The position numbers and the translations under genes were made by a program. 64,000 bases of DNA from Streptomyces sp. LaPpAH-108. GTDB lineage: Bacteria > Actinomycetota > Actinomycetes > Streptomycetales > Streptomycetaceae. Positions 1 to 11,893 of the stretch are shown piece by piece (the first letter of the stretch is position 1; each line of letters begins with the position of its first letter). The notes beneath the pieces are model-generated. The model was not told where the DNA came from, did no database searches, and was given only the letters and a program-made list of their open reading frames with translations. The stretch spans positions 100,176-164,175 of the forward strand of contig NZ_KB891998.1 of the NCBI RefSeq assembly GCF_000373625.1. Reading direction: 5' to 3'.

Positions 1-315
1 GCCGCCCTCACGGCGCCCGCCCCGCACGCGCCCGCGTCCGGCCCCGAACCGCACCCGGACCCGCACCCCCGGCTGTGCCTCGGCGTCCAGCTCCTCGGGC
101 ACGGCGTAGTCGAAATACCGGTCGAGATGCAGCACGCCCTTGTCGACCAGCACCCGCGCCACGGGCCTGTCCTTGGCCAGCGCCGCCCCCCGCCAGGTCC
201 GCGGCTTCGCCCGTGGCACCTCGGCGGCCCGCACGCTCTCCCTGATGAGCGCAAGCTGCTCCGGCGACGCCCCGTCGGCCCCGCCGTCGCCCCCCGGCCC
301 GTTCTCCCTGCTCAC
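1..315 (-). CDS. priA: Primosomal protein N' PriA, N-terminal fragment (partial)
   Basis: This is the first 105 codons of a gene whose remainder lies beyond the left edge. It opens at GTG (313-315) and stays open to base 1. After a charged 50-residue leader comes PVARVLVDKGVLHLDRYFDY and then VPEEL, which is the 3'-DNA-binding domain start of PriA. PriA rebuilds replication forks after arrest. Actinobacterial PriA proteins often lack intact helicase motifs and are called pseudo-helicases, but those motifs are outside the window, so this cannot be judged here. It lies downstream of metK on the same strand, separated by a terminator hairpin at 376-413, and therefore probably needs its own promoter or read-through. 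Confidence 0.85.
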   Translation of the reverse strand, partial: MSRENGPGGDGGADGASPEQLALIRESVRAAEVPRAKPRTWRGAALAKDRPVARVLVDKGVLHLDRYFDYAVPEELDAEAQPGVRVRVRFGAGRGRVRGGRREGG

Positions 316-375
316 GCTTGCATTCTTACCAAACCCCACCGACAACGCGTCCGGGCCCGGGCGGGCCGGGACGTG

Positions 376-413
376 CCGAGGCCCGGCTCCCCCGCAGGGG
401 AACCGGGCCTCGG
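376..413 (-). terminator. Hairpin terminator after metK
   Basis: A near-perfect inverted repeat with arms CCGAGGCCCGG and CCGGGCCTCGG and an inner TCCCC/GGGGA stem lies 15 bases past the metK stop codon. There is no clear T-run, as is usual for GC-rich actinobacterial terminators. Confidence 0.7.
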
Positions 414-427
414 GATGCCTCGGTGGG

Positions 428-1636
428 TCAGATGCCCGCGGCCTCGCGGAGGGCTTCCACGCGGTCCGTGCGCTCCCAGGTGAAGTCGGGGATCTCGCGG
501 CCGAAGTGGCCGTAGGCCGCCGTCTGGGCGTAGATCGGGCGCAGGAGGTCGAGGTCGCGGATGATGGCGGCCGGGCGGAGGTCGAAGACCTCGTCGATCG
601 CCTTCTCGATCTTCTCGGGCTCGATCTTGTGGGTGCCGAAGGTCTCCACGAAGAGACCGACCGGCTCGGCCTTGCCGATCGCGTAGGCGACCTGGACCTC
701 GCAGCGGGAGGCCAGGCCCGCCGCCACGACGTTCTTGGCGACCCAGCGCATCGCGTAGGCGGCGGAGCGGTCGACCTTGGACGGGTCCTTGCCCGAGAAG
801 GCGCCGCCACCGTGGCGGGCGAAGCCGCCGTAGGTGTCGATGATGATCTTGCGGCCGGTCAGACCGGCGTCGCCCATCGGGCCGCCGATCTCGAAGCGGC
901 CGGTCGGGTTGACCAGCAGCCGGTAGCCCTCGGTGTCGAGCTTGATGCCCTCGTCGAGCAGCGCGCGCAGCTCCGGCTCGACCACGAACTCGCGGATGTC
1001 GGGCGCGAGCAGCGACTCGAGGTCGATGTCCGAGGCGTGCTGGGAGGAGACCACGACGGTGTCGAGGCGGACGGCCTTGTCGCCGTCGTACTCGATGGTG
1101 ACCTGGGTCTTGCCGTCGGGGCGCAGGTAGGGGATGGTGCCGTTCTTGCGGACCTCGGAGAGGCGCTTGGACAGGCGGTGCGCCAGGAAGATCGGCAGCG
1201 GCATCAGCGTCGGCGTCTCGTCCGAGGCGTAGCCGAACATCAGGCCCTGGTCGCCCGCGCCCTGCTTGTCCAGTTCGTCCTCATCGCCCTCGACACGGGA
1301 CTCGTACGCCGTGTCGACGCCCTGCGCGATGTCCGGGGACTGCGCGCCGATGGACACCGAGACACCGCAGGAGGCGCCGTCGAAGCCCTTCTTCGAGGAG
1401 TCGTAACCGATCTCGAGGATCTTCTCCCGCACGAGCTGCGCGATCGGCGCGTACGCCTTGGTCGTGACCTCGCCGGCCACGTGCACCAGGCCGGTGGTGA
1501 TCAGCGTCTCGACGGCGACGCGCGAGGAGGGGTCCTCGCGCAGCAGCGCGTCGAGGATCGTGTCGCTGATCTGGTCAGCGATCTTGTCGGGGTGACCTTC
1601 GGTCACGGACTCCGAGGTGAACAGGCGACGGGACAC
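428..1636 (-). CDS. metK: S-adenosylmethionine synthetase
   Basis: Makes S-adenosylmethionine from methionine and ATP in the cytoplasm. The 402-residue protein has the usual family length. GHPDK sits at residues 14-18, the ATP-binding GAGDQGLMFGY at 126-136 and the glycine-rich loop GGGAFSGKD at 276-284. The reading frame is open 16 codons further upstream, but GTG at 1634-1636 is chosen because AGGGAG lies a few bases before it and the family begins at (M)SRRLFTSESVTEGHPDK. A plausible -10 (TAAACT, minus strand, 1718-1723) and an upstream palindrome (1801-1818) lie in the 274-base gap before coaBC. No SAM riboswitch pattern was recognised there. Confidence 0.97.
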   Translation of the reverse strand: MSRRLFTSESVTEGHPDKIADQISDTILDALLREDPSSRVAVETLITTGLVHVAGEVTTKAYAPIAQLVREKILEIGYDSSKKGFDGASCGVSVSIGAQSPDIAQGVDTAYESRVEGDEDELDKQGAGDQGLMFGYASDETPTLMPLPIFLAHRLSKRLSEVRKNGTIPYLRPDGKTQVTIEYDGDKAVRLDTVVVSSQHASDIDLESLLAPDIREFVVEPELRALLDEGIKLDTEGYRLLVNPTGRFEIGGPMGDAGLTGRKIIIDTYGGFARHGGGAFSGKDPSKVDRSAAYAMRWVAKNVVAAGLASRCEVQVAYAIGKAEPVGLFVETFGTHKIEPEKIEKAIDEVFDLRPAAIIRDLDLLRPIYAQTAAYGHFGREIPDFTWERTDRVEALREAAGI

Positions 1637-1800
1637 AACGCTCCCTGGGGTTGCAGCGGCTGCTGGCTGATCATTGGCGGACAACGGCGGGAGCTGCGCC
1701 CGGCGTCGTCCGAGGACAGTTTATCGGTCGCTCGCGACCGCGAACCCACCCGCACTCCTCCGGCGGAGGGTGCTGTGACCTGCGGCACGGGCATTCTGCC

Positions 1801-1818
1801 CAATGCCGAGCGGCATTG
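1801..1818. promoter_or_regulatory. Perfect palindrome upstream of metK
   Basis: CAATGCCGAGCGGCATTG is an 8-bp perfect inverted repeat with a 2-base spacer. It sits between coaBC and metK, about 80 bases upstream of a possible metK -10 element. It is short for a terminator and looks more like a dimeric regulator's operator, but no regulator is identified. Confidence 0.3.
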
Positions 1819-1910
1819 ACCAGGCCCGCCACACGAGATCCCGACGGGTCCGCGGGGGAACGAATGACTCCGTGTGGCCGAAAGAACACCGTCCCCAACG
1901 GCCCAACGGG

Positions 1911-3113
1911 TCAGCCCAGTCGGGCCGCCACGAGGTCCCAGACGAGGTCGGCCAGGGCCTCCTTCGGGCCGTGCGGGACCTGCGTCTCGCTGCCGTCGGC
2001 GCCGAGGACCAGCGCCTCGTTCTCCTCGGAGCCGAAGGTCTTGCGCTCGCCCACCTCGTTCACCACGAGCAGATCGCAGCCCTTGCGGGCCAGCTTGGCG
2101 CGGCCGTTGGCCACCACGTCGTCGGTCTCGGCGGCGAAGCCGACCACGACCTGTCCGGGCCGGGCGCGCTCGGCGGACAGCTCCGCGAGGACGTCGGGGT
2201 TGCGCACCAGGGCGACCGGTTCCGGCTCCTGGCCGTCCTTCTTCTTGATCTTGCCGCTCGCATAGACGGCCGGGCGGAAGTCGGCGACGGCGGCGGCCAT
2301 CACCACCGCGTCCGCGTCGGCGGCGGCCTTCAGCACGGCTTCGCGCAGCTGCACGGCGGTGCCGACCGGGACGACGTCCACGCCCGCGGGGTCGGGCAGC
2401 GTGGCGTTCGCCGAGACGAGCGTCACACGGGCGCCGCGCGCGGCGGCGGTGCGGGCGAGGGCGTAGCCCTGCTTGCCGGAGGAGCGGTTGCCGAGGAAGC
2501 GGACCGGGTCCAGCGGCTCGCGGGTGCCGCCCGCGGAGACGACGACGTGGCGGCCCTCGAGGTCGGGCTCGGTGCCGCCCCGGGCCAGCACCCGGCGGCA
2601 GACCTCGAAGATCTCGCCGGGGTCGGGCAGCCGCCCCTTGCCGGTGTCGACGCCGGTGAGCCGCCCGACGGCGGGCTCGATGACGACGGCGCCCCGGCGG
2701 CGCAGCGTGGCCACGTTCTCCTGGGTGGCGGGGTGCTCCCACATCTCGGTGTGCATCGCGGGGGCGAAGACGACCGGACAGCGGGCGGTGAGCAGGGTGT
2801 TGGTGAGCAGGTCGTCCGCGAGGCCGTGGGCGGCCTTGGCGAGCAGGTCGGCGGTCGCGGGCGCGACGATCACCAGGTCGGCGTGCTGGCCGATGCGGAC
2901 GTGCGGCACCTCGTGGACGGCGTCCCAGACCTCGGTGGAGACCGGGTTGCCCGAGAGGGCGGACCAGGTGGGGGCGCCGACGAAGTTCAGCGCGGAGGCG
3001 GTGGGCACCACCCGCACGTCATGGCCCGACTCCGTGAACCTTCTCAGCAGCTCACAGGCCTTGTAGGCGGCGATGCCACCACTGACCCCCAGCACGACCT
3101 TCGGCTTGTCCAC
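1911..3113 (-). CDS. coaBC: Bifunctional phosphopantothenoylcysteine decarboxylase / phosphopantothenate-cysteine ligase
   Basis: Two consecutive steps of coenzyme A synthesis on one 400-residue chain. The N-terminal flavin-dependent CoaC half begins VVLGVSGGIAAYKA and carries PHVRIGQHADLVIVAPAT and PAMHTEMW; the Asn of the textbook PXMNXXMW motif is His here, which I recall as common in actinobacteria. The C-terminal CoaB ligase half starts near residue 190 with VVVSAGGTREPLDPVRF and GNRSSGKQG. The start is GTG at 3111-3113, with GGGGAGA five bases upstream; an in-frame start 7 codons earlier lacks a ribosome binding site. It follows rpoZ on the same strand but behind a long terminator hairpin. 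Confidence 0.95.
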   Translation of the reverse strand: MDKPKVVLGVSGGIAAYKACELLRRFTESGHDVRVVPTASALNFVGAPTWSALSGNPVSTEVWDAVHEVPHVRIGQHADLVIVAPATADLLAKAAHGLADDLLTNTLLTARCPVVFAPAMHTEMWEHPATQENVATLRRRGAVVIEPAVGRLTGVDTGKGRLPDPGEIFEVCRRVLARGGTEPDLEGRHVVVSAGGTREPLDPVRFLGNRSSGKQGYALARTAAARGARVTLVSANATLPDPAGVDVVPVGTAVQLREAVLKAAADADAVVMAAAVADFRPAVYASGKIKKKDGQEPEPVALVRNPDVLAELSAERARPGQVVVGFAAETDDVVANGRAKLARKGCDLLVVNEVGERKTFGSEENEALVLGADGSETQVPHGPKEALADLVWDLVAARLG

Positions 3114-3153
3114 CGTCTCTCCCCGGCTCGGCAACGTACGGGACCATCACACA

Positions 3154-3188
3154 CCACAGGCCCGGCAAGCTGCTTGCCGGGCCTGTGG
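3154..3188 (-). terminator. Long hairpin between rpoZ and coaBC
   Basis: The 17-base arms CCACAGGCCCGGCAAGC and GCTTGCCGGGCCTGTGG are exact reverse complements around a single T, so the real loop is a few bases wider. The hairpin lies 43 bases past the rpoZ stop and 41 bases before the coaBC start. It should end the gmk-rpoZ transcript or attenuate into coaBC. Confidence 0.8.
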
Positions 3189-3230
3189 ATAAGTCGGTCG
3201 CGATCTGACCGTACTACTTACTGTGCCTGC

Positions 3231-3503
3231 TTACTGCGCGGGGCCCTCGATGGCCTCGGACGTCAGCAGACCGGCGTTGATCTCGCGCAGCGCGATCGAC
3301 AGCGGCTTCTCGTGGACGTGGGTGTCGACGAGCGGACCGACGTACTCGAGAAGGCCCTCACCGAGCTGCGAGTAGTACGCGTTGATCTGACGGGCGCGCT
3401 TGGCCGCGTAGATCACGAGGCTGTACTTCGAGTCGGTGGCCTCAAGAAGCTCGTCGATCGGAGGGTTGATGATGCCCTCGGGCGCGGTGATGGAAGAGGA
3501 CAC
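3231..3503 (-). CDS. rpoZ: RNA polymerase omega subunit
   Basis: A 90-residue subunit that helps assemble RNA polymerase around beta-prime. It contains NPPIDELLEATDSKYSLVIYAAKRARQ in pieces (N13-P14, then DSKYSLV), the conserved omega core. The start is GTG at 3501-3503. The gene is 74 bases downstream of gmk on the same strand. In other bacteria omega is part of the ppGpp-responsive surface, and rel lies about 33 kb away in this window. No departures from the family are seen. Confidence 0.95.
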   Translation of the reverse strand: MSSSITAPEGIINPPIDELLEATDSKYSLVIYAAKRARQINAYYSQLGEGLLEYVGPLVDTHVHEKPLSIALREINAGLLTSEAIEGPAQ

Positions 3504-3577
3504 GCTCTGCCTTCCGATGGGTGGGAAAGATTCAGTCGATGCGACCGTCGGTGCCGTTCACAGGACGGCGGTCACGA

Positions 3578-4171
3578 TCACACAACGTCCATCAAGGCTA
3601 GCAGCTCACGGGCCACGTCCTTGACGGAGGTGTTGACAAGGGTCTCGTCGAACTCGGGCTCGGCCGCCAGCTCGGTCCGGGCCGCCTCCAGGCGGCGCTC
3701 GATGACCTCGGGCGATTCGGTGCCCCGGCCGGTGAGCCTGCGCACCAGCTCCTCCCAGGAGGGGGGAGCCAGGAAGACCAGCTGTGCGTCCGGCATGGAC
3801 TCGCGGACCTGGCGGGCACCCTGGAGGTCGATCTCCAGGAGGACGGGCTCGCCCTTCTCCAGCCGCTCCAGGACGGCGGCGCGCGGCGTGCCGTAGCGGT
3901 TGCCGGCGAACTCGGCCCACTCCAGCAGCTCGCCGTTGGCGATCAGCTTGTCCATCTCGTCGTCGGTGACGAAGAAGTAGTGGACGCCGTGCTGCTCGCC
4001 GGGGCGCGGCTTGCGGGTCGTCGCCGACACCGAGAGCCAGACGTCGGGGTGTTCCTTGCGCATATGAGCGACGACCGTGCTCTTACCGACCCCGGAGGGG
4101 CCGGAGAGCACGGTCAGCCGCGGACGTGCGTCCGGGGGCGCGGGGGTCGTCCCCCGGGGTGTTACAGCCAT
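3578..4171 (-). CDS. gmk: Guanylate kinase
   Basis: Phosphorylates GMP to GDP with ATP. The 197-residue protein has the P-loop GPSGVGKST at 24-32, followed by the GMP-binding region SVSATTRKPRPGEQHGVHYFF. It has a roughly 17-residue N-terminal extension rich in Pro, Thr and Ala. ATG (4169-4171) is used. It lies 60 bases downstream of sIHF and 74 bases upstream of rpoZ, all on the minus strand; this sIHF-gmk-rpoZ order is a familiar actinobacterial group. Confidence 0.96.
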   Translation of the reverse strand: MAVTPRGTTPAPPDARPRLTVLSGPSGVGKSTVVAHMRKEHPDVWLSVSATTRKPRPGEQHGVHYFFVTDDEMDKLIANGELLEWAEFAGNRYGTPRAAVLERLEKGEPVLLEIDLQGARQVRESMPDAQLVFLAPPSWEELVRRLTGRGTESPEVIERRLEAARTELAAEPEFDETLVNTSVKDVARELLALMDVV

Positions 4172-4231
4172 GCAGCGATTATTCCAGCAATCCCGGGGTG
4201 CCCGGGACTCCTGGTCCGGCAGGGGCCGGAC

Positions 4232-4555
4232 TCAGGACCCGGTGCTGCCGAACTCACGCTCCAGGGACGCGATCTGGTTGGAACCGAGGCCGCGCACGCG
4301 GCGGCTCTCGGAGATGCCCAGCCGCTCCATGATCTGCTTGGCGCGGACCTTGCCCACGCCAGGCAGGGATTCGAGCAGGGCGGAGACCTTCATCTTGCCG
4401 ATGACGTCGTTCTCCTGGCCCTGCTTGATGACCTCGTGCAGAGAGGCGCCGGAGTGCTTGAGTCGATTCTTGACCTCGGCCCGCTCCCGGCGAGCCGCGG
4501 CGGCCTTTTCGAGCGCGGCTGCGCGCTGTTCAGGGGTAAGGGGCGGAAGAGCCAC
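4232..4555 (-). CDS. sihf: Streptomyces integration host factor (sIHF / MihF type)
   Basis: A 107-residue basic nucleoid protein that binds DNA through a helix-two-turn-helix fold; it is unrelated in sequence to enterobacterial IHF. The N-terminal half is a long charged helix (PEQRAAALEKAAAARRERAE) and the C-terminal half contains LLESLPGVGKVRAKQIMERL with the helix-hairpin-helix-like GVGKVRA. The start is GTG at 4553-4555, with GAGGTG eight bases upstream. An in-frame extension of 21 codons is rejected because the family starts at (M)ALPPLTPEQR. In Streptomyces it affects chromosome topology, sporulation and antibiotic production. It is followed by gmk. Confidence 0.95.
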   Translation of the reverse strand: MALPPLTPEQRAAALEKAAAARRERAEVKNRLKHSGASLHEVIKQGQENDVIGKMKVSALLESLPGVGKVRAKQIMERLGISESRRVRGLGSNQIASLEREFGSTGS

Positions 4556-4702
4556 GCCTACGTCACCTCGGATGTCGAACTGTCGGATACGGACCGGTGA
4601 GGAACCTAGTCGCCCCACACCTGGGGAGGTACGAGCAACACGCTTGCCCGTTCTCTGCTCGGAGACTAGCGGCCAACTCCGCCAGAGTCAGCGAGAACAG
4701 CG

Positions 4703-4740
4703 GAAAAGTCCTGGTCAGCCTCTGCGAGGCCGGACTTTTC
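4703..4740. terminator. Compound hairpin in the pyrF-sIHF gap
   Basis: The outer arms GAAAAGTCC and GGACTTTTC are exact complements. Inside them GCCTC and GAGGC form a second stem around TGC. The T-rich arm ends make this resemble an intrinsic terminator readable on either strand. It lies about 150 bases upstream of the sIHF start and 100 bases past pyrF. A 15-base palindrome, CGGGCATATTGCCCG (4740-4754), abuts it. Confidence 0.55.
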
Positions 4741-4786
4741 GGGCATATTGCCCGGGATTCGCCGATCTATTCACACCGCACGGGTC

Positions 4787-4816
4787 CGGTGACGGGCATC
4801 CGGGAGCCCGTCACCG
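4787..4816 (-). terminator. Terminator at the end of the pyr operon
   Basis: The 11-base perfect arms CGGTGACGGGC and GCCCGTCACCG enclose an 8-base loop. The hairpin starts 24 bases past the pyrF stop codon. Confidence 0.7.
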
Positions 4817-4840
4817 CCTCCGCACCGGTCCGTGACGGCC

Positions 4841-5694
4841 TCAGCAGCCGCCCGCCGCGCCGTCGACCGCGGCCCGGATCCCGTCCGCGAACCGCTCCGT
4901 GGCCGCCCGCAGCCCCGCGACCTCGGGACCGTGCCGCAGCACACCCCGGCTGACGTTCGGTACGACGTTGCGCACGGCGGCCCCGAAGACCCGGGGCAGA
5001 TCCGCCGGGGTCGCCCCCTGCGCGCCCACGCCGGGGGCCAGCAGCGGGCCGTTGATCGCGAGGTCGTACGAGGACAGGTCGCCCACCGTGGCGCCGACGA
5101 CCGCGCCGAAGGAGCCGAGCGGCTCCTGGCCCGCGTTGTCGGCGGCGAGGTGCGCCAGCACGGTCGCGGCCACGGTCCGGCCGTCGGCGCGGACGGCGTG
5201 CTGCACCTCGGGGCCCTCCGGGTTGGAGGTCAGGGCGAGCACGAACAGCCCGGTGCCGGTCTCCCGGGCCAGCGCGACGGCCGGGGCGAGCGAGCCGTAG
5301 CCGAGGTACGGCGAGACGGTGAGCGCGTCGGAGAACAGCGGGGCGTCCTTGTGCAGGAACGCCTCGGCGTAACCGGCCATGGTCGAGCCGATGTCGCCGC
5401 GCTTGGCGTCCATGACGACCAGGGCACCGGCCGCGCGCGTCTCCTGGACGACACGCTCCAGGACGGCGACACCGCGCGAGCCGAACCGCTCGAAGAACGC
5501 CATCTGCGGCTTGATCACCGCGACCCGGTCGGCGACCGCCTCGACGACCGTACGGCTGAACCGCTCCAGGCCGCTCACGTCGTCGTTCAGGCCCCACTCG
5601 GCGAGCAGCGAGGCGTGCGGGTCGATGCCGACGCAGAGCGGGCCGCGCTCGTCCATGGCGCGGCGCAGCCGGGCACCGAAGGGTTCGAGAACGG

Positions 5695-5698
<4 letters not shown>
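4841..5698 (-). CDS. pyrF: Orotidine 5'-phosphate decarboxylase (type 2)
   Basis: Last step of UMP synthesis: decarboxylation of OMP. The 285-residue protein belongs to the longer type 2 subfamily, with VMDAKRGDIGSTMAGY at residues 95-110 carrying the catalytic lysine (about K99) and GIDPHASLLAEWGL near residue 24. ATG at 5698 overlaps the pyrD stop by four bases (ATGA), implying translational coupling. It ends with the paired glycine-cysteine GGC. A hairpin terminator follows. This is the last gene of the pyr operon. Confidence 0.96.
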
Positions 5699-6801
<1,103 letters not shown>

Positions 6802-6816
6802 GGCTGTCCTCACGAA

Positions 6817-6846
6817 GAGGGGGACACCGTTTCCGGTGTCCCCCTC
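6817..6846 (-). terminator. Perfect hairpin between carB and pyrD
   Basis: The 13-base arms GAGGGGGACACCG and CGGTGTCCCCCTC pair exactly. In the transcript direction the loop is GAAA, a stable GNRA tetraloop. It begins 8 bases past the carB stop and ends 15 bases before the pyrD start, just ahead of its ribosome binding site. It could be a partial terminator, an RNA-processing or stability block, or a translation modulator. Confidence 0.55.
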
Positions 6847-6853
6847 GGGGCTG

Positions 6854-10154
<3,301 letters not shown>

Positions 10155-10162
<8 letters not shown>

Positions 10163-11312
10163 GCTGGCCCTCCATCGGAGCGGTGCTCATCAAAGTCGTG
10201 AAGCGGTCGAACAGGTAGGCCGCGTCGTGCGGCCCCGCCGCCGCTTCGGGGTGGTACTGGACGGAGAAGGCGGGCTGGTCGAGCAGCCGCAGCCCCTCCA
10301 CGACGTTGTCGTTGAGGCAGACGTGGGACACCTCGGCGCGGCCGAACTTGGTGTCGCTCACCTGGTCGAGGGGCGCGTCGACGGCGAAGCCGTGGTTGTG
10401 CGCGGTGACCTCGACCTTGCCGGTGGTGCGGTCCTGGACGGGCTGGTTGATGCCCCGGTGGCCGTACTTCAGCTTGTAGGTACCGAAGCCGAGGGCGCGG
10501 CCGAGGATCTGGTTGCCGAAGCAGATGCCGAAGAGCGGCGTCCTGCGCTCCAGGACGGCGGTCATGAGGGCGACGGGGCCCTCGGCGGTGGCGGGGTCGC
10601 CGGGGCCGTTGGAGAAGAACACGCCGTCGGGGTCGACGGCGTAGACGTCCTCGACCGTGGCGGTCGCGGGCAGCACGTGCACCTCTATGCCGCGCTCGGC
10701 CATGCGCTGCGGGGTCATGCCCTTGATGCCGAGGTCGATCGCGGCGACGGTGAACTTCTTCTCGCCGACCGCCGGGACGACGTACGCCTCCTTGGTGGCG
10801 ACCTCCTCGTAGAGGCTCGCGCCCTTCATGTGCGGCTGGGCCTGGACGCGCGCGATCAGCTCGGCCTCGGGGGCGAGGGCGTCGCCGGAGAAGATCCCAG
10901 CGCGCATGGAGCCGCGCTCGCGCAGATGGCGGGTGAGGGCGCGGGTGTCGATGCCGCTGATGCCGACGACGCCCTGGGCGGTCAGCTCGTCGTCCAGGGA
11001 GCGCCGGGAGCGCCAGTTGGACGGCACGCGCGCGGGGTCGCGGACCACGTAGCCGGAGACCCAGATGCGCCTGGACTCGTCGTCCTCGTCGTTCCAGCCG
11101 GTGTTGCCGATCTGGGGCGCGGTGGCGACGACGATCTGGCGGTCGTACGAGGGGTCGGTCAGGGTCTCCTGGTAGCCGGTCATGCCGGTGGAGAACACGG
11201 CTTCGCCGAAGGTCTCCCCCACGGCCCCGTAGGCACGGCCGCGGAAGATGCGGCCGTCCTCCAGGACGAGTACGGCGGGAGTCTTGGCGGCTCCCCTGGT
11301 GGAGGTCGTCAT
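10155..11312 (-). CDS. carA: Carbamoyl-phosphate synthase small subunit (glutaminase)
   Basis: Class I glutamine amidotransferase that feeds ammonia to CarB. The 385-residue chain has the N-terminal CarA-specific domain (LVLEDGRIFRGRAYGAVGE) and a C-terminal GATase with nucleophile C264 in GICFGNQ and H354/E356 in QYHPEA. The elbow reads GICFGNQ rather than the enterobacterial GICLGHQ; I believe this is usual in actinobacteria. ATG at 11310-11312 overlaps the stop of the upstream PH-like gene by four bases, and the stop overlaps carB by eight, so three proteins are translationally chained. Confidence 0.97.
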
Positions 11313-11893
11313 CGTGCGCCTTCCGTGTCGTTGATCAGGTGGTTCAGGGTGTCGGCCCACTCGGTGTGCTCGGCCGCGCGGTCGGAGCGGAAGCCGGAGT
11401 CGATCAGCTTGTCGCCGTGCGCCCAGGTGACGATCAGCAGTCCGCCCTCGGTGAGGACCTTGCCCGCGATGCCCTTGTCGAGCCGGGCGCCGCGCAGGGC
11501 GGCCACGGGCACGAAGAAGTCGGTCGCGCCGGGGCGCTCGACCACCAGGCCCGCGTCGGTGAGGGTCAGCTCCACGCGGCTGCGGGTGCCCAGGCCGTGC
11601 GCCACGATGCGGTCCAGCCACTGTCCCGCGGTGGTGGAGCCGTGGTAGCGGCCGCTCATGCTCAGTCTCGCCGGACCGGGGTCCTCCGGCACTCCGGGCA
11701 GCTCGGGCAGGTCGCTCTGGAGGGTGCCGCGCCACTTCCAGCCCTCGCGCATCAGCCAGTAGACGAGCGCGATGAAGAGGGCGAGTCCGACGAGCCAGCC
11801 GACGCGGGCGCCCCAGTCGGTCACCGCGGCGGATTTCTTCTCGTCCGCGAGTCCCGTGGCGAGCGATGCGGCGAGCAGGGGTGCAGATGTCAC
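11309..11893 (-). CDS. PH-like-domain membrane protein of the pyr operon (function unknown)
   Basis: A 194-residue protein with one predicted membrane helix (about residues 31-48, VGWLVGLALFIALVYWLM) after a short N-terminus. A soluble beta-rich region of roughly 130 residues follows (SMSGRYHGSTTAGQWLDRI, then VELTLTDAGLVVERPG and GGLLIVTWAHG). The fold pattern resembles bacterial PH-like domains. GTG at 11891-11893 overlaps the pyrC stop (GTGA) and its own stop overlaps carA (ATGA). It is therefore locked between pyrC and carA and probably made in fixed ratio with them. No catalytic motif is visible. It may anchor or organise the pathway enzymes at the membrane, but that is speculation. Confidence 0.85.
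   Translation of the reverse strand: MTSAPLLAASLATGLADEKKSAAVTDWGARVGWLVGLALFIALVYWLMREGWKWRGTLQSDLPELPGVPEDPGPARLSMSGRYHGSTTAGQWLDRIVAHGLGTRSRVELTLTDAGLVVERPGATDFFVPVAALRGARLDKGIAGKVLTEGGLLIVTWAHGDKLIDSGFRSDRAAEHTEWADTLNHLINDTEGAR

Noticed and set aside
1637..1910. SAM riboswitch before metK
   Set aside because: No recognisable SAM aptamer pattern could be read in the minus-strand leader; a palindrome and possible -10 are all that is seen.
1803..3896. Long open frame of about 700 codons on the plus strand opposite coaBC, rpoZ and gmk
   Set aside because: It runs antisense through three well-identified genes. High GC makes such antisense frames common, and the product is low-complexity Gly/Val/Arg/Asp sequence.
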